From positions 1 to 18,206 of the forward strand of contig DAOVHK010000017.1 of NCBI GenBank assembly GCA_030671905.1: a stretch of 18,206 nucleotides of DNA. The letters run 5' to 3'. This DNA comes from Clostridia bacterium (GTDB taxonomy: Bacteria; UBA6262; WVXT01). The notes beneath the pieces were generated by a model. The model saw only the letters and a list, made by a program, of their open reading frames with translations, was not told where the DNA came from and did no database searches. Position numbers and translations under genes: made by a program. Of this stretch, positions 7,932-14,690 are shown one piece after another; the stretch's first letter is position 1; the number at the start of each line of letters is the position of its first letter.

Positions 7932-8287
7932 AGAAGAAGATATTGATTGCCGAAGATGAAGAGGTTCTGCGTGAAGTGTTTAAGGATGAACTGACTGAGG
8001 AAGGATACGATGTCCTGGAGGCGAGAGACGCCAAGGGAACTCTCGACCATTTAAGTAAACAGAAAGTAAACCTTCTCATCCTGGACATTAAGCTACCTGA
8101 TATGAGTGGATTGAAATTGCTGGAAAAGATCAGGAAGGACTATCCTGCGCTTCCCATTATCATCTGTACTGCTTACGATACTTTTAAAACTGACTATGAG
8201 ATATGGGCTGGCCATATTGCCGACTATATTGTCAAGCCTGTAGATTTGGAAGTGTTGAAGGAGAAGATAGGAAGAATCATTGGATAG
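7928..8287 (+). CDS. Single-domain response regulator
   Basis: A 119-residue stand-alone receiver (REC) domain without an output domain. The phosphorylation pocket is complete: acidic residues E9-D10-E11, phospho-acceptor D53 (LLILDIKLP), T81 and K103 (VKP). The ATG overlaps the stop of the preceding kinase, a sign of translational coupling. Without an effector domain it must act through a protein partner, perhaps the cyclase or second kinase that follow, or as a phosphate relay or sink; this is inference. The family assignment is firm. Confidence 0.95.
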   Translation: MKKKILIAEDEEVLREVFKDELTEEGYDVLEARDAKGTLDHLSKQKVNLLILDIKLPDMSGLKLLEKIRKDYPALPIIICTAYDTFKTDYEIWAGHIADYIVKPVDLEVLKEKIGRIIG

Positions 8288-8295
8288 GTGGGGAT

Positions 8296-9531
8296 ATGGG
8301 AAGAATTTTTAAGACTACTGCTTTTTTAGTTCTCATTCTGGTTGGTATTTACATAGTGTTGGATATCTTTTTAGTTTTAGATAATACAGCAAAGTATATA
8401 ATTTTGGCGTCGCTTTTCCTTCTTTTTGTATGTAAGGACATCCAGAGCCATCGCCAGAACAAAGATTTAAGAATTGCCCATCAGAAACTTAAAGACATAA
8501 ACGAAATCACAGAAGCCATGCTAAGTACCATGAGACTGGAAGAGATTCTGAAACTTGTTATGCGGGACATAAGGAAAGAGCTCGATTTCGACCAAGTATT
8601 CTTGTACCACCTTGAGGAAACAGAGAACAGAAAATTATTAAAGTGTATTGCCTATCCCGGGGCGGTCTCTATGAAGGGGATTAGCCGTTACAATATTTCC
8701 GTTGAGGAGACGCCGGGAATTCTCTTCCTTTCCATTAAGGAAAGGAAGCCCTATATTGTGGAAGATGCCAACCGTGACTCGCGAGTCGAGCCTCCGATTA
8801 TAAATGAACTTAAGCTCAAGAGCTTTGCTGTTATTCCCATTGTGGTTAAGAAGGGACCCCCGGGCGCCCTTATCGTCTCTCAAAGTAATCTTAAGCGAAA
8901 GATAACAGAAGATGATTTTGCTCCTTTACTTCTTTTTGCAAACCAGGTGGGAATAGCTATTGAGAATGCAAAATTGCTTAAGGAAACTGAAGAAAAGACT
9001 ATTGTAGATGAACTCACACAGGTCTATAATCAGAGACATTTTCAGCGAAGGTTACCCGAAGACATAGAGCTTACCAGAAGATACGCCCACTTCCTCTCTC
9101 TGGCAATGCTGGATATCGATGACTTTAAGCATTATAACGACACGAATGGTCATCCGGCTGGAGATATGGTTCTTAAGCAACTTAGCCAGATACTTATTGG
9201 TAACCTCCGCAGGACAGATGTTCCTTTCCGATACGGAGGTGAAGAGTTTGCAGTAATTCTTCCAGCAACTAGTCGTGAAGGAGCTCTGATAATATTGGAA
9301 AAAGTTAGAAAGGAAATAGAAATTTTTCCCTTCGAATATAGAGAGAAACAACCCGGAGGAAAAGTAACTGTTAGCATTGGGATTGCTACCTACCCTGTAG
9401 ACACCAAAAAGGCTGAAGATTTGGTCAACTGTGCCGATAAGGCTTTATATCGAGCTAAGGCAACCGGGAAAAACAGAACATGCTTATATAAGGATTTAGC
9501 TGAGAAAACAGGACTGAGAACTGAGAATTGA
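8296..9531 (+). CDS. Membrane GAF-GGDEF diguanylate cyclase
   Basis: A 411-residue protein predicted to make cyclic di-GMP from two GTP. Two N-terminal membrane helices (about 7-28 and 33-46) and a coiled segment (50-75) are followed by a GAF domain (about 75-225) and a GGDEF domain (235-400). The GGDEF signature is GGEEF (314-318), an active form. The metal-binding LDIDDFKHYND segment (272-282) is intact. An inhibitory product site RxxD (R305-D308) lies exactly five residues before GGEEF, so feedback inhibition is expected. The start is ATG 8296, with AGGTGGGG upstream at 8286-8293; the open frame reaches back to 8203 inside the preceding gene, but that part is only overlap. Helix pair, coil and the STMxLxxIL start of GAF resemble those of the first kinase. 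Confidence 0.94.
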   Translation: MGRIFKTTAFLVLILVGIYIVLDIFLVLDNTAKYIILASLFLLFVCKDIQSHRQNKDLRIAHQKLKDINEITEAMLSTMRLEEILKLVMRDIRKELDFDQVFLYHLEETENRKLLKCIAYPGAVSMKGISRYNISVEETPGILFLSIKERKPYIVEDANRDSRVEPPIINELKLKSFAVIPIVVKKGPPGALIVSQSNLKRKITEDDFAPLLLFANQVGIAIENAKLLKETEEKTIVDELTQVYNQRHFQRRLPEDIELTRRYAHFLSLAMLDIDDFKHYNDTNGHPAGDMVLKQLSQILIGNLRRTDVPFRYGGEEFAVILPATSREGALIILEKVRKEIEIFPFEYREKQPGGKVTVSIGIATYPVDTKKAEDLVNCADKALYRAKATGKNRTCLYKDLAEKTGLRTEN

Positions 9532-9562
9532 AAGGAGTAACCTGGGAAGGAGGATTTTTGTT

Positions 9563-10294
9563 TTGGGCGGAGAAGATTCAGTAAAATATAAAGAAGCTGA
9601 GAGAAAACTGAAACAAAAAATTAAGGAGTTAAAAACAAGGGACCGAGTAAAAGAAGAGTTCCTTACTTTAGCCCTACACAAGCTGCGTTCTCCTCTAACA
9701 CCCATTAAGGAATATGTCTCTAAAATACTGGGCGGAAAAACAGGAGATATCAACCAACAGCAGAAGAGGTATTTAGAGATTGTCCACAGACAGGTGGAAC
9801 GACTCATTCGATTAGTGGAAGAACTGTCTGAACTTTCTCCGGTGAAGTCGGGACGCTTGGGGCTCAAGAAAGAACCCATAGCTCTCCTCGACATTATTGA
9901 TAAGGTTGTTCAATCCTTAAGGAGAGAAGCCGAAGATAAAGGGATTTCTCTATGCGTAGAGTTGCCCGCTAATCAACCGATTATTCGAGGCGATGAGAAA
10001 ACCCTCAGGGAAGTTTTCACCAGACTCATAAAGAACTCTCTTAATGAAACCTCCTCAGGCGGTAAAGTTATTTTTTCAGTTAACGGTGAACCGAAAGTTG
10101 TTGGTCATAATAAGTTTGTAGAGATACTTTTTCCTGATACTGTAGGAGGAATAACTCAGGGAAAGAGTGGAAATAAAGAAGGCGCAGGTTTAGGACTATT
10201 TATGGTTAGAAGTATTGTGGAAGCCCAGGGTGGAAAGGTTCGCTTTGAAGATGAGAGTAGGAGACTTGCTATTCTTCTGCCCTTTGTGGGGTAG
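9563..10294 (+). CDS. Soluble histidine kinase, divergent, without sensor domain
   Basis: A 243-residue protein with an N-terminal coiled segment (8-30), a HisKA domain and an ATPase domain only. The phospho-acceptor is H39 in HKLRSPLTPIKEY; the usual acidic residue after the His is replaced by Lys (K40). The N-box is present (N158, N161). The G1 box reads DTVGGI (192-197) and so lacks the first Gly of DTGxGI. No clear F-box is seen, while the G2 box GAGLGL (207-212) is intact. It may therefore be a weak kinase, a phosphatase, or an adaptor for the adjacent regulator. The TTG start at 9563 is supported by a strong AAGGAGG at 9547-9553, 9 bases upstream. It probably pairs with the response regulator that follows after 21 bases, or takes signals from the cyclase upstream. 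Confidence 0.85.
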   Translation: MGGEDSVKYKEAERKLKQKIKELKTRDRVKEEFLTLALHKLRSPLTPIKEYVSKILGGKTGDINQQQKRYLEIVHRQVERLIRLVEELSELSPVKSGRLGLKKEPIALLDIIDKVVQSLRREAEDKGISLCVELPANQPIIRGDEKTLREVFTRLIKNSLNETSSGGKVIFSVNGEPKVVGHNKFVEILFPDTVGGITQGKSGNKEGAGLGLFMVRSIVEAQGGKVRFEDESRRLAILLPFVG

Positions 10295-10315
10295 AAAACA
10301 AGACGGGAGACAATT

Positions 10316-10693
10316 ATGCCAGAAAAAGTTCTTATAGTAGAGGATGAGCCAGATACGTTACAGCTTTTGAAAGAGAGTTTAGAGTCTGAAGGATATGAAG
10401 TCATAACCGCTATTGACGGTATAGAAGCCGAAGATAAAGCGCACAGAGAAAATCCTGATATTATTATATTGGATATTTTCCTTCCCAAAAGAGATGGTTA
10501 TGAAGTCTGCAGGAGGTTACGAGAAGACAAGAGTTCTTTCGGGATTCCCATCATTATGTTAACTGCCAAAGACGATTATGGAAGTAGATTAAAGGGATTC
10601 CTTCAAGGAGCCTTCGATTACGTTACTAAGCCATTTAGTACAGAAGATTTGGTTAACAAGACAAGAAAGTTATTGTCCACCAGAAAAAAATAG
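10316..10693 (+). CDS. Single-domain response regulator
   Basis: A 125-residue receiver domain with a short basic tail and no output domain. The pocket is complete: E9-D10-E11, phospho-acceptor D53 (IIILDIFLP), T83 and K105 (VTKPF). The GGGAG at 10305-10309 supports ATG 10316. It closes the five-gene signalling cluster. It is clearly related to, but distinct from, the first receiver (7928-8287), so the two probably have different partners. No terminator hairpin is seen in the 57 bases before the nrdR promoter. Confidence 0.95.
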   Translation: MPEKVLIVEDEPDTLQLLKESLESEGYEVITAIDGIEAEDKAHRENPDIIILDIFLPKRDGYEVCRRLREDKSSFGIPIIMLTAKDDYGSRLKGFLQGAFDYVTKPFSTEDLVNKTRKLLSTRKK

Positions 10694-10750
10694 AATACCT
10701 CCCCAAATTTTCTCTCCTAAACCCCAAAGAATAATTGTTTCAAATTTTTC

Positions 10751-10780
10751 TTGACAGCACTATATATAGTATGTTACTAT
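10751..10780 (+). promoter_or_regulatory. Sigma70-type promoter of nrdR
   Basis: A perfect -35 box TTGACA (10751-10756) and a TACTAT -10 box (10775-10780) with an 18-bp spacer; an extended -10 TGT precedes the latter (10772-10774). Transcription should start near 10787. The spacer is filled by an NrdR-box-like palindrome, so the promoter looks directly repressible. Confidence 0.75.
10757..10772. promoter_or_regulatory. NrdR box 1
   Basis: GCACTATATATAGTAT matches 14 of 16 positions of the NrdR-box consensus as I remember it (ACACWATATATWGTGT). It lies between the -35 and -10 boxes, where bound repressor would block RNA polymerase. Confidence 0.75.
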
Positions 10781-10787
10781 GAATTTC

Positions 10788-10803
10788 ATACTTTATATTG
10801 TAT
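10788..10803. promoter_or_regulatory. NrdR box 2
   Basis: ATACTTTATATTGTAT matches 13 of 16 consensus positions. Its start is 31 bp from that of box 1 (15-bp linker), about three helical turns, which is the arrangement known for tandem NrdR boxes. It covers the predicted transcription start region. Confidence 0.7.
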
Positions 10804-10818
10804 GTTGGGGTGGTTATC

Positions 10819-11304
10819 TTGAAGTGTCCATTTTGTAGCAACTCTGAAGGAAGAGTAATTGACTCCAGACCAGTAGAAGGAAGTTCTGTGGTCAGGAGAC
10901 GCAGGGAATGTTTTGTCTGTAAGAAGAGGTTTACTACCTTTGAGAGGATTGAAAGTATGCCTCTTATGGTTATTAAGAAGGATAAAAGGCTGGAGGTTTT
11001 CGACCGCAATAAGTTGCAAGAAGGCATTCTGCGCGCCTGTCAGAAAAGGCCAATTTCACTCGATATTGTGGAGAAAATTGTTAGCGAGATTGAGGAGGAA
11101 TTGCAAGATTACATAATGGAGGTTCCTTCTAAAGTAATCGGAGAGACAGTGTTGAAGAAGCTACGCAAATTGGATGAGGTAGCTTACGTGAGATTTGCTT
11201 CTGTCTATAGGCAGTTTAATGATATAGGCACATTTTTAAAAGAATTAAAAAGATTGAAGCGGAAAAATAAACATAAGGGAGTTGCCAGACAAAGCGCTGG
11301 ATAG
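10819..11304 (+). CDS. nrdR: Transcriptional repressor NrdR
   Basis: A zinc-finger and ATP-cone repressor of ribonucleotide reductase genes that reads the ATP/dATP state. The 161 residues begin MKCPFC, the hallmark of the family. The zinc ribbon uses C3, C6, C31 and C34, with the DNA-contacting RRRREC segment (27-31). An ATP-cone spans about 49-139. The open frame reaches back to TTG 10798, but that codon lies inside NrdR box 2, only about 11 bases after the expected transcription start and without a Shine-Dalgarno. TTG 10819 has GGGGTGG 5 bases upstream and gives the canonical N-terminus. Downstream are a redoxin gene and nrdD, its expected target. Two boxes in its own promoter indicate autoregulation. 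Confidence 0.96.
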   Translation: MKCPFCSNSEGRVIDSRPVEGSSVVRRRRECFVCKKRFTTFERIESMPLMVIKKDKRLEVFDRNKLQEGILRACQKRPISLDIVEKIVSEIEEELQDYIMEVPSKVIGETVLKKLRKLDEVAYVRFASVYRQFNDIGTFLKELKRLKRKNKHKGVARQSAG

Positions 11305-11344
11305 AGGAGCTAAGGTTCTGTTCTGATTAGGGGGAAAGAAGGGG

Positions 11345-11620
11345 ATGAAGGTCAAAATTTTTGGAAAGAAAGACTGCAATCTTTGCAAGGCTTCGCTCAA
11401 GAAATTTCAATTCTTTCTGGACAAATGGGAATTGACCGAAAGGATTGAACTCACCTTTTACGACCTGGATACAGTGGATGGATTGACCGAGGGTTCTCTT
11501 TTGGATGCTCTGGAAGTGCCCACAATCATTCTGGAAGAAGACGGTATGGAAGTTACCCGCTGGGAGAAAAGAATACCGACGTCTGATGAATTTGGGGAAA
11601 TTTTTGTTTCCAAATCGTAG
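11345..11620 (+). CDS. Glutaredoxin-like CxxC redoxin
   Basis: A 91-residue cytosolic thioredoxin-fold protein. It opens with a beta strand followed by the redox motif C11-NL-C14, and has a later V58-P59-T60 that fits the cis-proline position facing the disulfide. Length and layout fit small NrdH/glutaredoxin-type proteins, although the CNLC motif is not the classical CPYC or CVQC. Its place between nrdR and nrdD (40 bases after nrdR) suggests it donates electrons to ribonucleotide reductase; this is inference from context. The ATG at 11345 follows a purine-rich GGGGGAAAGAAGGGG. It might instead be a general redoxin. Confidence 0.8.
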   Translation: MKVKIFGKKDCNLCKASLKKFQFFLDKWELTERIELTFYDLDTVDGLTEGSLLDALEVPTIILEEDGMEVTRWEKRIPTSDEFGEIFVSKS

Positions 11621-11660
11621 TGTGGGTTTTTTAAACTGTTAAAATTCCAAAAACTCTTCT

Positions 11661-11745
11661 CAAATTGCATCCCGATTTTCAATCGGGAAATTTGTGCCTA
11701 CAATAGGATGAATTCGAAATTTTGTAGGTCCCGATTCATCGGGAC
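11661..11745. repeat. Cluster of three inverted repeats before nrdD
   Basis: Three nested or adjacent palindromes lie in the gap upstream of nrdD. TCCCGATT/AATCGGGA (11670-11677 with 11681-11688) is extended by CAAATT/AATTTG across a 3-base bulge. CCTACAA/TTGTAGG pairs 11697-11703 with 11722-11728. GTCCCGA/TCGGGAC pairs 11728-11734 with 11739-11745. The first and third share the TCCCGAT core. No T-run follows, so they are poor terminators; they look like a mobile or dispersed palindromic element, or structured leader RNA. Confidence 0.5.
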
Positions 11746-11811
11746 AGATTGTAGTGGTAGAGTGAAACTCTGCTTTATAAAAGGAAACGAACTATATTTT
11801 GGAGGCGAAGA

Positions 11812-14313
11812 ATGATTAAGGTTCAAAAGAGGTTCTTTACTTCAGTTAGGAAAAAAGATGGCCGAATTGTACCCTTTAATAAGGGCAAAATCGTTGAGGC
11901 TGTATTTAGGGCAGCCAGGCAAGGCGGTGGAGAGACCTGGCGGATGACTCGCAAGATAGCCGATGATGTGGAAGAATACTTAAAGAACAATTATCTGCAG
12001 GGTGAAACGCTGAGTATGAAGCTGCAGGGTGAAACGCTGAGTATGAAGGCAGTTGGTGATGCTATTGAGACTGTGCTTAGGGAAAGCGAACACTTACTAA
12101 CTGCAAAGGCTTATAACCTTCATCGAATTGCCAGGCAGAAAATGGCACAGAAGCTTAAGGTATCAAAGAAGAAGAAGAAGAAAACCGATATCACCGATTT
12201 CGCTCTCCTGGTAGCTACCGAAACCGAAGCAGAATTGACTCCCTGGAGCAGGGATAAAATAAGTCACGCTTTGGTCAAAGAAGCAAACATTCCCTTAACG
12301 GTTGCCGATCGGGTTGCCCACAATGTGGAGAAGAAGATAGTTGCTTCTGGTCTGAAGCAGGTGGTCACTGGTTTTATTCGAGAGTTAGTTGATAGCGAGT
12401 TATTAGAATTAGGTTATGGAAAAAAGATTAAGGAACAGACAAGTTTAGGAATTCCCACTTATGATCTGCAAGAATTAATCTTTTCCAAAAGCCTGGAGAA
12501 TAGTAATATAGCTTCCCATAACCCGGAGGCAGTAAATTTGGTTATTGCTGAAACTACATTGAAACAGTATGCCCTCAACAACATTTTTTCCCGGGATTTA
12601 GCTACTGCTCATCTGGAGGGTAAAATCCACATTCACGACCTCGGTTATCCTATTAGGGTTTATTGCAGTAGCCACTCTCTCGAATATATTAAGAAGTATG
12701 GGTTACACATGGAGAAACTGGATATCATTTCCTCGCCAGCAAAACATGCCCGGACTCTCACTGGACATTTAAACACCTTTCTTGCCTCTATGCAGGCCTA
12801 TTATGCCGGGGCTCTGGGGGTGGGTTACATAAACGTATTCTATGCCCCTTATCTGGTGGGAATGAGCGCGAGAGACATCAAACAGGAAGCCCAATATCTC
12901 ATCTTCTCCTTATCCCAATCGGCATTCTCCCGTGGTGGTCAGGTTTTGTTTCTGGACGCAAATGTGCACACAGGAATTCCCGGTTACTTTAAGAACATTC
13001 CAGCCATTGGACCGGGAGGAGAATATACTGGAAAAACTTACGGAGAGTATGAAAAGGAAGCGCAGATATTTGCAAAGGCATTGATGGATGTCTGGCGAGA
13101 AGGGGATAGTTTCGGACATATTTTTGCTTTTCCCAAGATGGACCTGCACATAAATGTGGATACCTTTTCCGACCCTAAACAGTATGAACTATTAGAGTAT
13201 GCCTGTCTCATTGCCAGTGAGAATGGTGTTCCCTATTTTGTCTTTGACCGGGATGACGTCACTCTTTCTGCATGCTGCAGGTTACGCACTACAATCACTG
13301 ATGATTACGTTATCAAACATCCTGAGTCGATGAGATTTTGTGGATTTCAGAATGTGACCATTAACCTTCCTCAGGCAGCCTATCGGGCAGGAAGAGGCAG
13401 AATAGAAAAGTTGTTCCCGGAAATAGAGAAAGCAATGGATTTAGCAATGGAAGCACATCTTCAGAAGAAGAAATTTATCGGAGAGTTGATGAAAGAGGAA
13501 GGGTTGCCTTTGTGGGAATTAGGAAGGGTTGCTCGAGATGGCAGACCCTACGTTGACTTAGAAAAAGCTACTTACATCATTGGAATTATTGGACTGAACG
13601 AATGCGTACAGTATCTGACCGGAAAAGAGTTGCATGAAGAAGAAGAGATTTACAGGTTAGGATTGAAGATAATGTCTTTTATGTATCTGAAAACAAAGGA
13701 GTATGGGAAGAAGTATGGTTTAAGAGTTGCCCTGGAAGAGAGCCCTGCTGAATCTGCTGCCCGCAGGCTGGCTAAAGTGGACCTCAGGGAGTATCCACAG
13801 TCAAAAGAAGTAGTTAAAGGAGACATTGAGAAAGAAGAATTCTACTATACTAACAGCATACATTTCTCTGCCAGTGCTCCCATAAACTTGGTGGACAGGA
13901 TTGTTAAGCAGAGTAAATTTCATACCTTAATTGAGAGTGGGGCAATTCTTCACGCCTTCATTGGTGAAGAGAAACCGTCCCCGGCTTCCATAATGAATCT
14001 GGTAAAGAAAACTTGGGAAGCTACCAAGGCGGCACAACTCACAATCTCGCCAGAATTTACAATTTGCAACAAGTGCGATAGGTTGACCAGGGGATTAAAA
14101 GAGAAGTGTCCTCATTGTGGCTCCACTCAAGTATATGGAATAACCCGTATTGTGGGATACTTCAGTAGGATTTCCAACTGGAATAAGTCCAAACTGGGAG
14201 AATTGAGCGACCGGCACAAAGGGAACTATTCCTTAGGAGGTTTAAAGATTGAAAGTAAAGGTGATGAGATTAAAGAAAGATATTCCTCTGCCCCAGTATC
14301 GACACCAAGGTGA
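11812..14313 (+). CDS. nrdD: Anaerobic (class III) ribonucleoside-triphosphate reductase
   Basis: Reduces ribonucleotides to deoxyribonucleotides without oxygen, using a glycyl radical. It has 833 residues. An N-terminal ATP-cone (about 12-110) for allosteric control is followed by a Lys-rich linker and a second, more divergent cone-like segment (about 140-202), then the ten-stranded barrel. Candidate active-site cysteines are C285 (VYCSSHSL) and the pair C488-C489 (ACCRLR), followed by NVTINLP (514-520). A zinc ribbon uses C752, C755, C766 and C769, and the glycyl radical site is G782 in RIVGYF. An exact 9-residue duplication (62-70, 71-79) lies in the ATP-cone. The last 21 residues overlap dut. 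The redoxin next door and the CC/NVTINLP region suggest the redoxin-dependent, not formate-dependent, type (inference). GGAGG precedes ATG 11812. No nrdG activase gene is in the window. Confidence 0.95.
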   Translation: MIKVQKRFFTSVRKKDGRIVPFNKGKIVEAVFRAARQGGGETWRMTRKIADDVEEYLKNNYLQGETLSMKLQGETLSMKAVGDAIETVLRESEHLLTAKAYNLHRIARQKMAQKLKVSKKKKKKTDITDFALLVATETEAELTPWSRDKISHALVKEANIPLTVADRVAHNVEKKIVASGLKQVVTGFIRELVDSELLELGYGKKIKEQTSLGIPTYDLQELIFSKSLENSNIASHNPEAVNLVIAETTLKQYALNNIFSRDLATAHLEGKIHIHDLGYPIRVYCSSHSLEYIKKYGLHMEKLDIISSPAKHARTLTGHLNTFLASMQAYYAGALGVGYINVFYAPYLVGMSARDIKQEAQYLIFSLSQSAFSRGGQVLFLDANVHTGIPGYFKNIPAIGPGGEYTGKTYGEYEKEAQIFAKALMDVWREGDSFGHIFAFPKMDLHINVDTFSDPKQYELLEYACLIASENGVPYFVFDRDDVTLSACCRLRTTITDDYVIKHPESMRFCGFQNVTINLPQAAYRAGRGRIEKLFPEIEKAMDLAMEAHLQKKKFIGELMKEEGLPLWELGRVARDGRPYVDLEKATYIIGIIGLNECVQYLTGKELHEEEEIYRLGLKIMSFMYLKTKEYGKKYGLRVALEESPAESAARRLAKVDLREYPQSKEVVKGDIEKEEFYYTNSIHFSASAPINLVDRIVKQSKFHTLIESGAILHAFIGEEKPSPASIMNLVKKTWEATKAAQLTISPEFTICNKCDRLTRGLKEKCPHCGSTQVYGITRIVGYFSRISNWNKSKLGELSDRHKGNYSLGGLKIESKGDEIKERYSSAPVSTPR
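11995..12048 (+). repeat. Exact 27-bp tandem duplication inside nrdD
   Basis: Bases 11995-12021 are repeated without a mismatch at 12022-12048. Each copy codes for LQGETLSMK, and the frame is kept. It lies in the loop before a helix of the ATP-cone. Perfect identity, including third codon positions, means a recent event or an assembly error. Confidence 0.95.
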
Positions 14314-14680
14314 CGCCGGGGTTGACCTGTTCAATGCCGGAGAGGAGATTTCGTTAAAGCCGCAGGAGAGAACATTAATTCCTACGGGAATAAGAGTAGC
14401 TGTTCCTTTAGGATATGAATTGCAAATCAGGCCCCGTAGTGGATTAGCGATAAATAAAGGACTCACTATTTTGAATACTCCCGGAACAGTCGATTCTACT
14501 TATCGGGGTGAGGTGAAGGTGATTATCTTTAATACCAGTCCTAAAGAGACTATAGAGATTAAAAAAGGGGAGCGCATTGCCCAGGCTGTGCTCAAAAAAG
14601 TAGAGCTTATAGAATGGGAAGAGTGCGAAGGACTTGATGATACAACACGTAATGAAGGAGGATTTGGTAGCACAGGATAA
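14249..14680 (+). CDS. dut: dUTP diphosphatase
   Basis: Hydrolyses dUTP to dUMP, keeping uracil out of DNA and feeding thymidylate synthesis; a cytosolic trimer. All five trimeric dUTPase motifs are present in 143 residues: GDAGVDL (21-27), PRSGLA (62-67), GTVDSTYRGE (79-88, catalytic D82), RIAQAV (109-114) and RNEGGFGSTG (134-143). The start is TTG 14249, backed by a strong TAGGAGG at 14234-14240, 8 bases upstream; the resulting MKVKVMRL matches the family's usual N-terminus. It overlaps the 3' end of nrdD by 65 bases in another frame, which suggests coupling with the reductase. ATG 14264 is a less supported alternative start. Confidence 0.96.
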   Translation: MKVKVMRLKKDIPLPQYRHQGDAGVDLFNAGEEISLKPQERTLIPTGIRVAVPLGYELQIRPRSGLAINKGLTILNTPGTVDSTYRGEVKVIIFNTSPKETIEIKKGERIAQAVLKKVELIEWEECEGLDDTTRNEGGFGSTG

Positions 14681-14690
14681 CCAAACGAAC

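Noticed and set aside
8203..8295. Upstream extension of the cyclase gene into the preceding regulator
   Set aside because: That part is the out-of-frame reading of the conserved receiver C-terminus; ATG 8296 has its own ribosome binding site and opens directly into the first membrane helix.
10798..10818. Upstream TTG start for nrdR
   Set aside because: The codon lies inside NrdR box 2, about 11 bases from the expected transcript start, without a Shine-Dalgarno, and would add residues before the canonical MKCPFC.
11749..11781. Possible separate promoter for nrdD (TTGTAG with TATAAA)
   Set aside because: The spacer is about 21 bp and neither box is good; co-transcription from the nrdR promoter is simpler.
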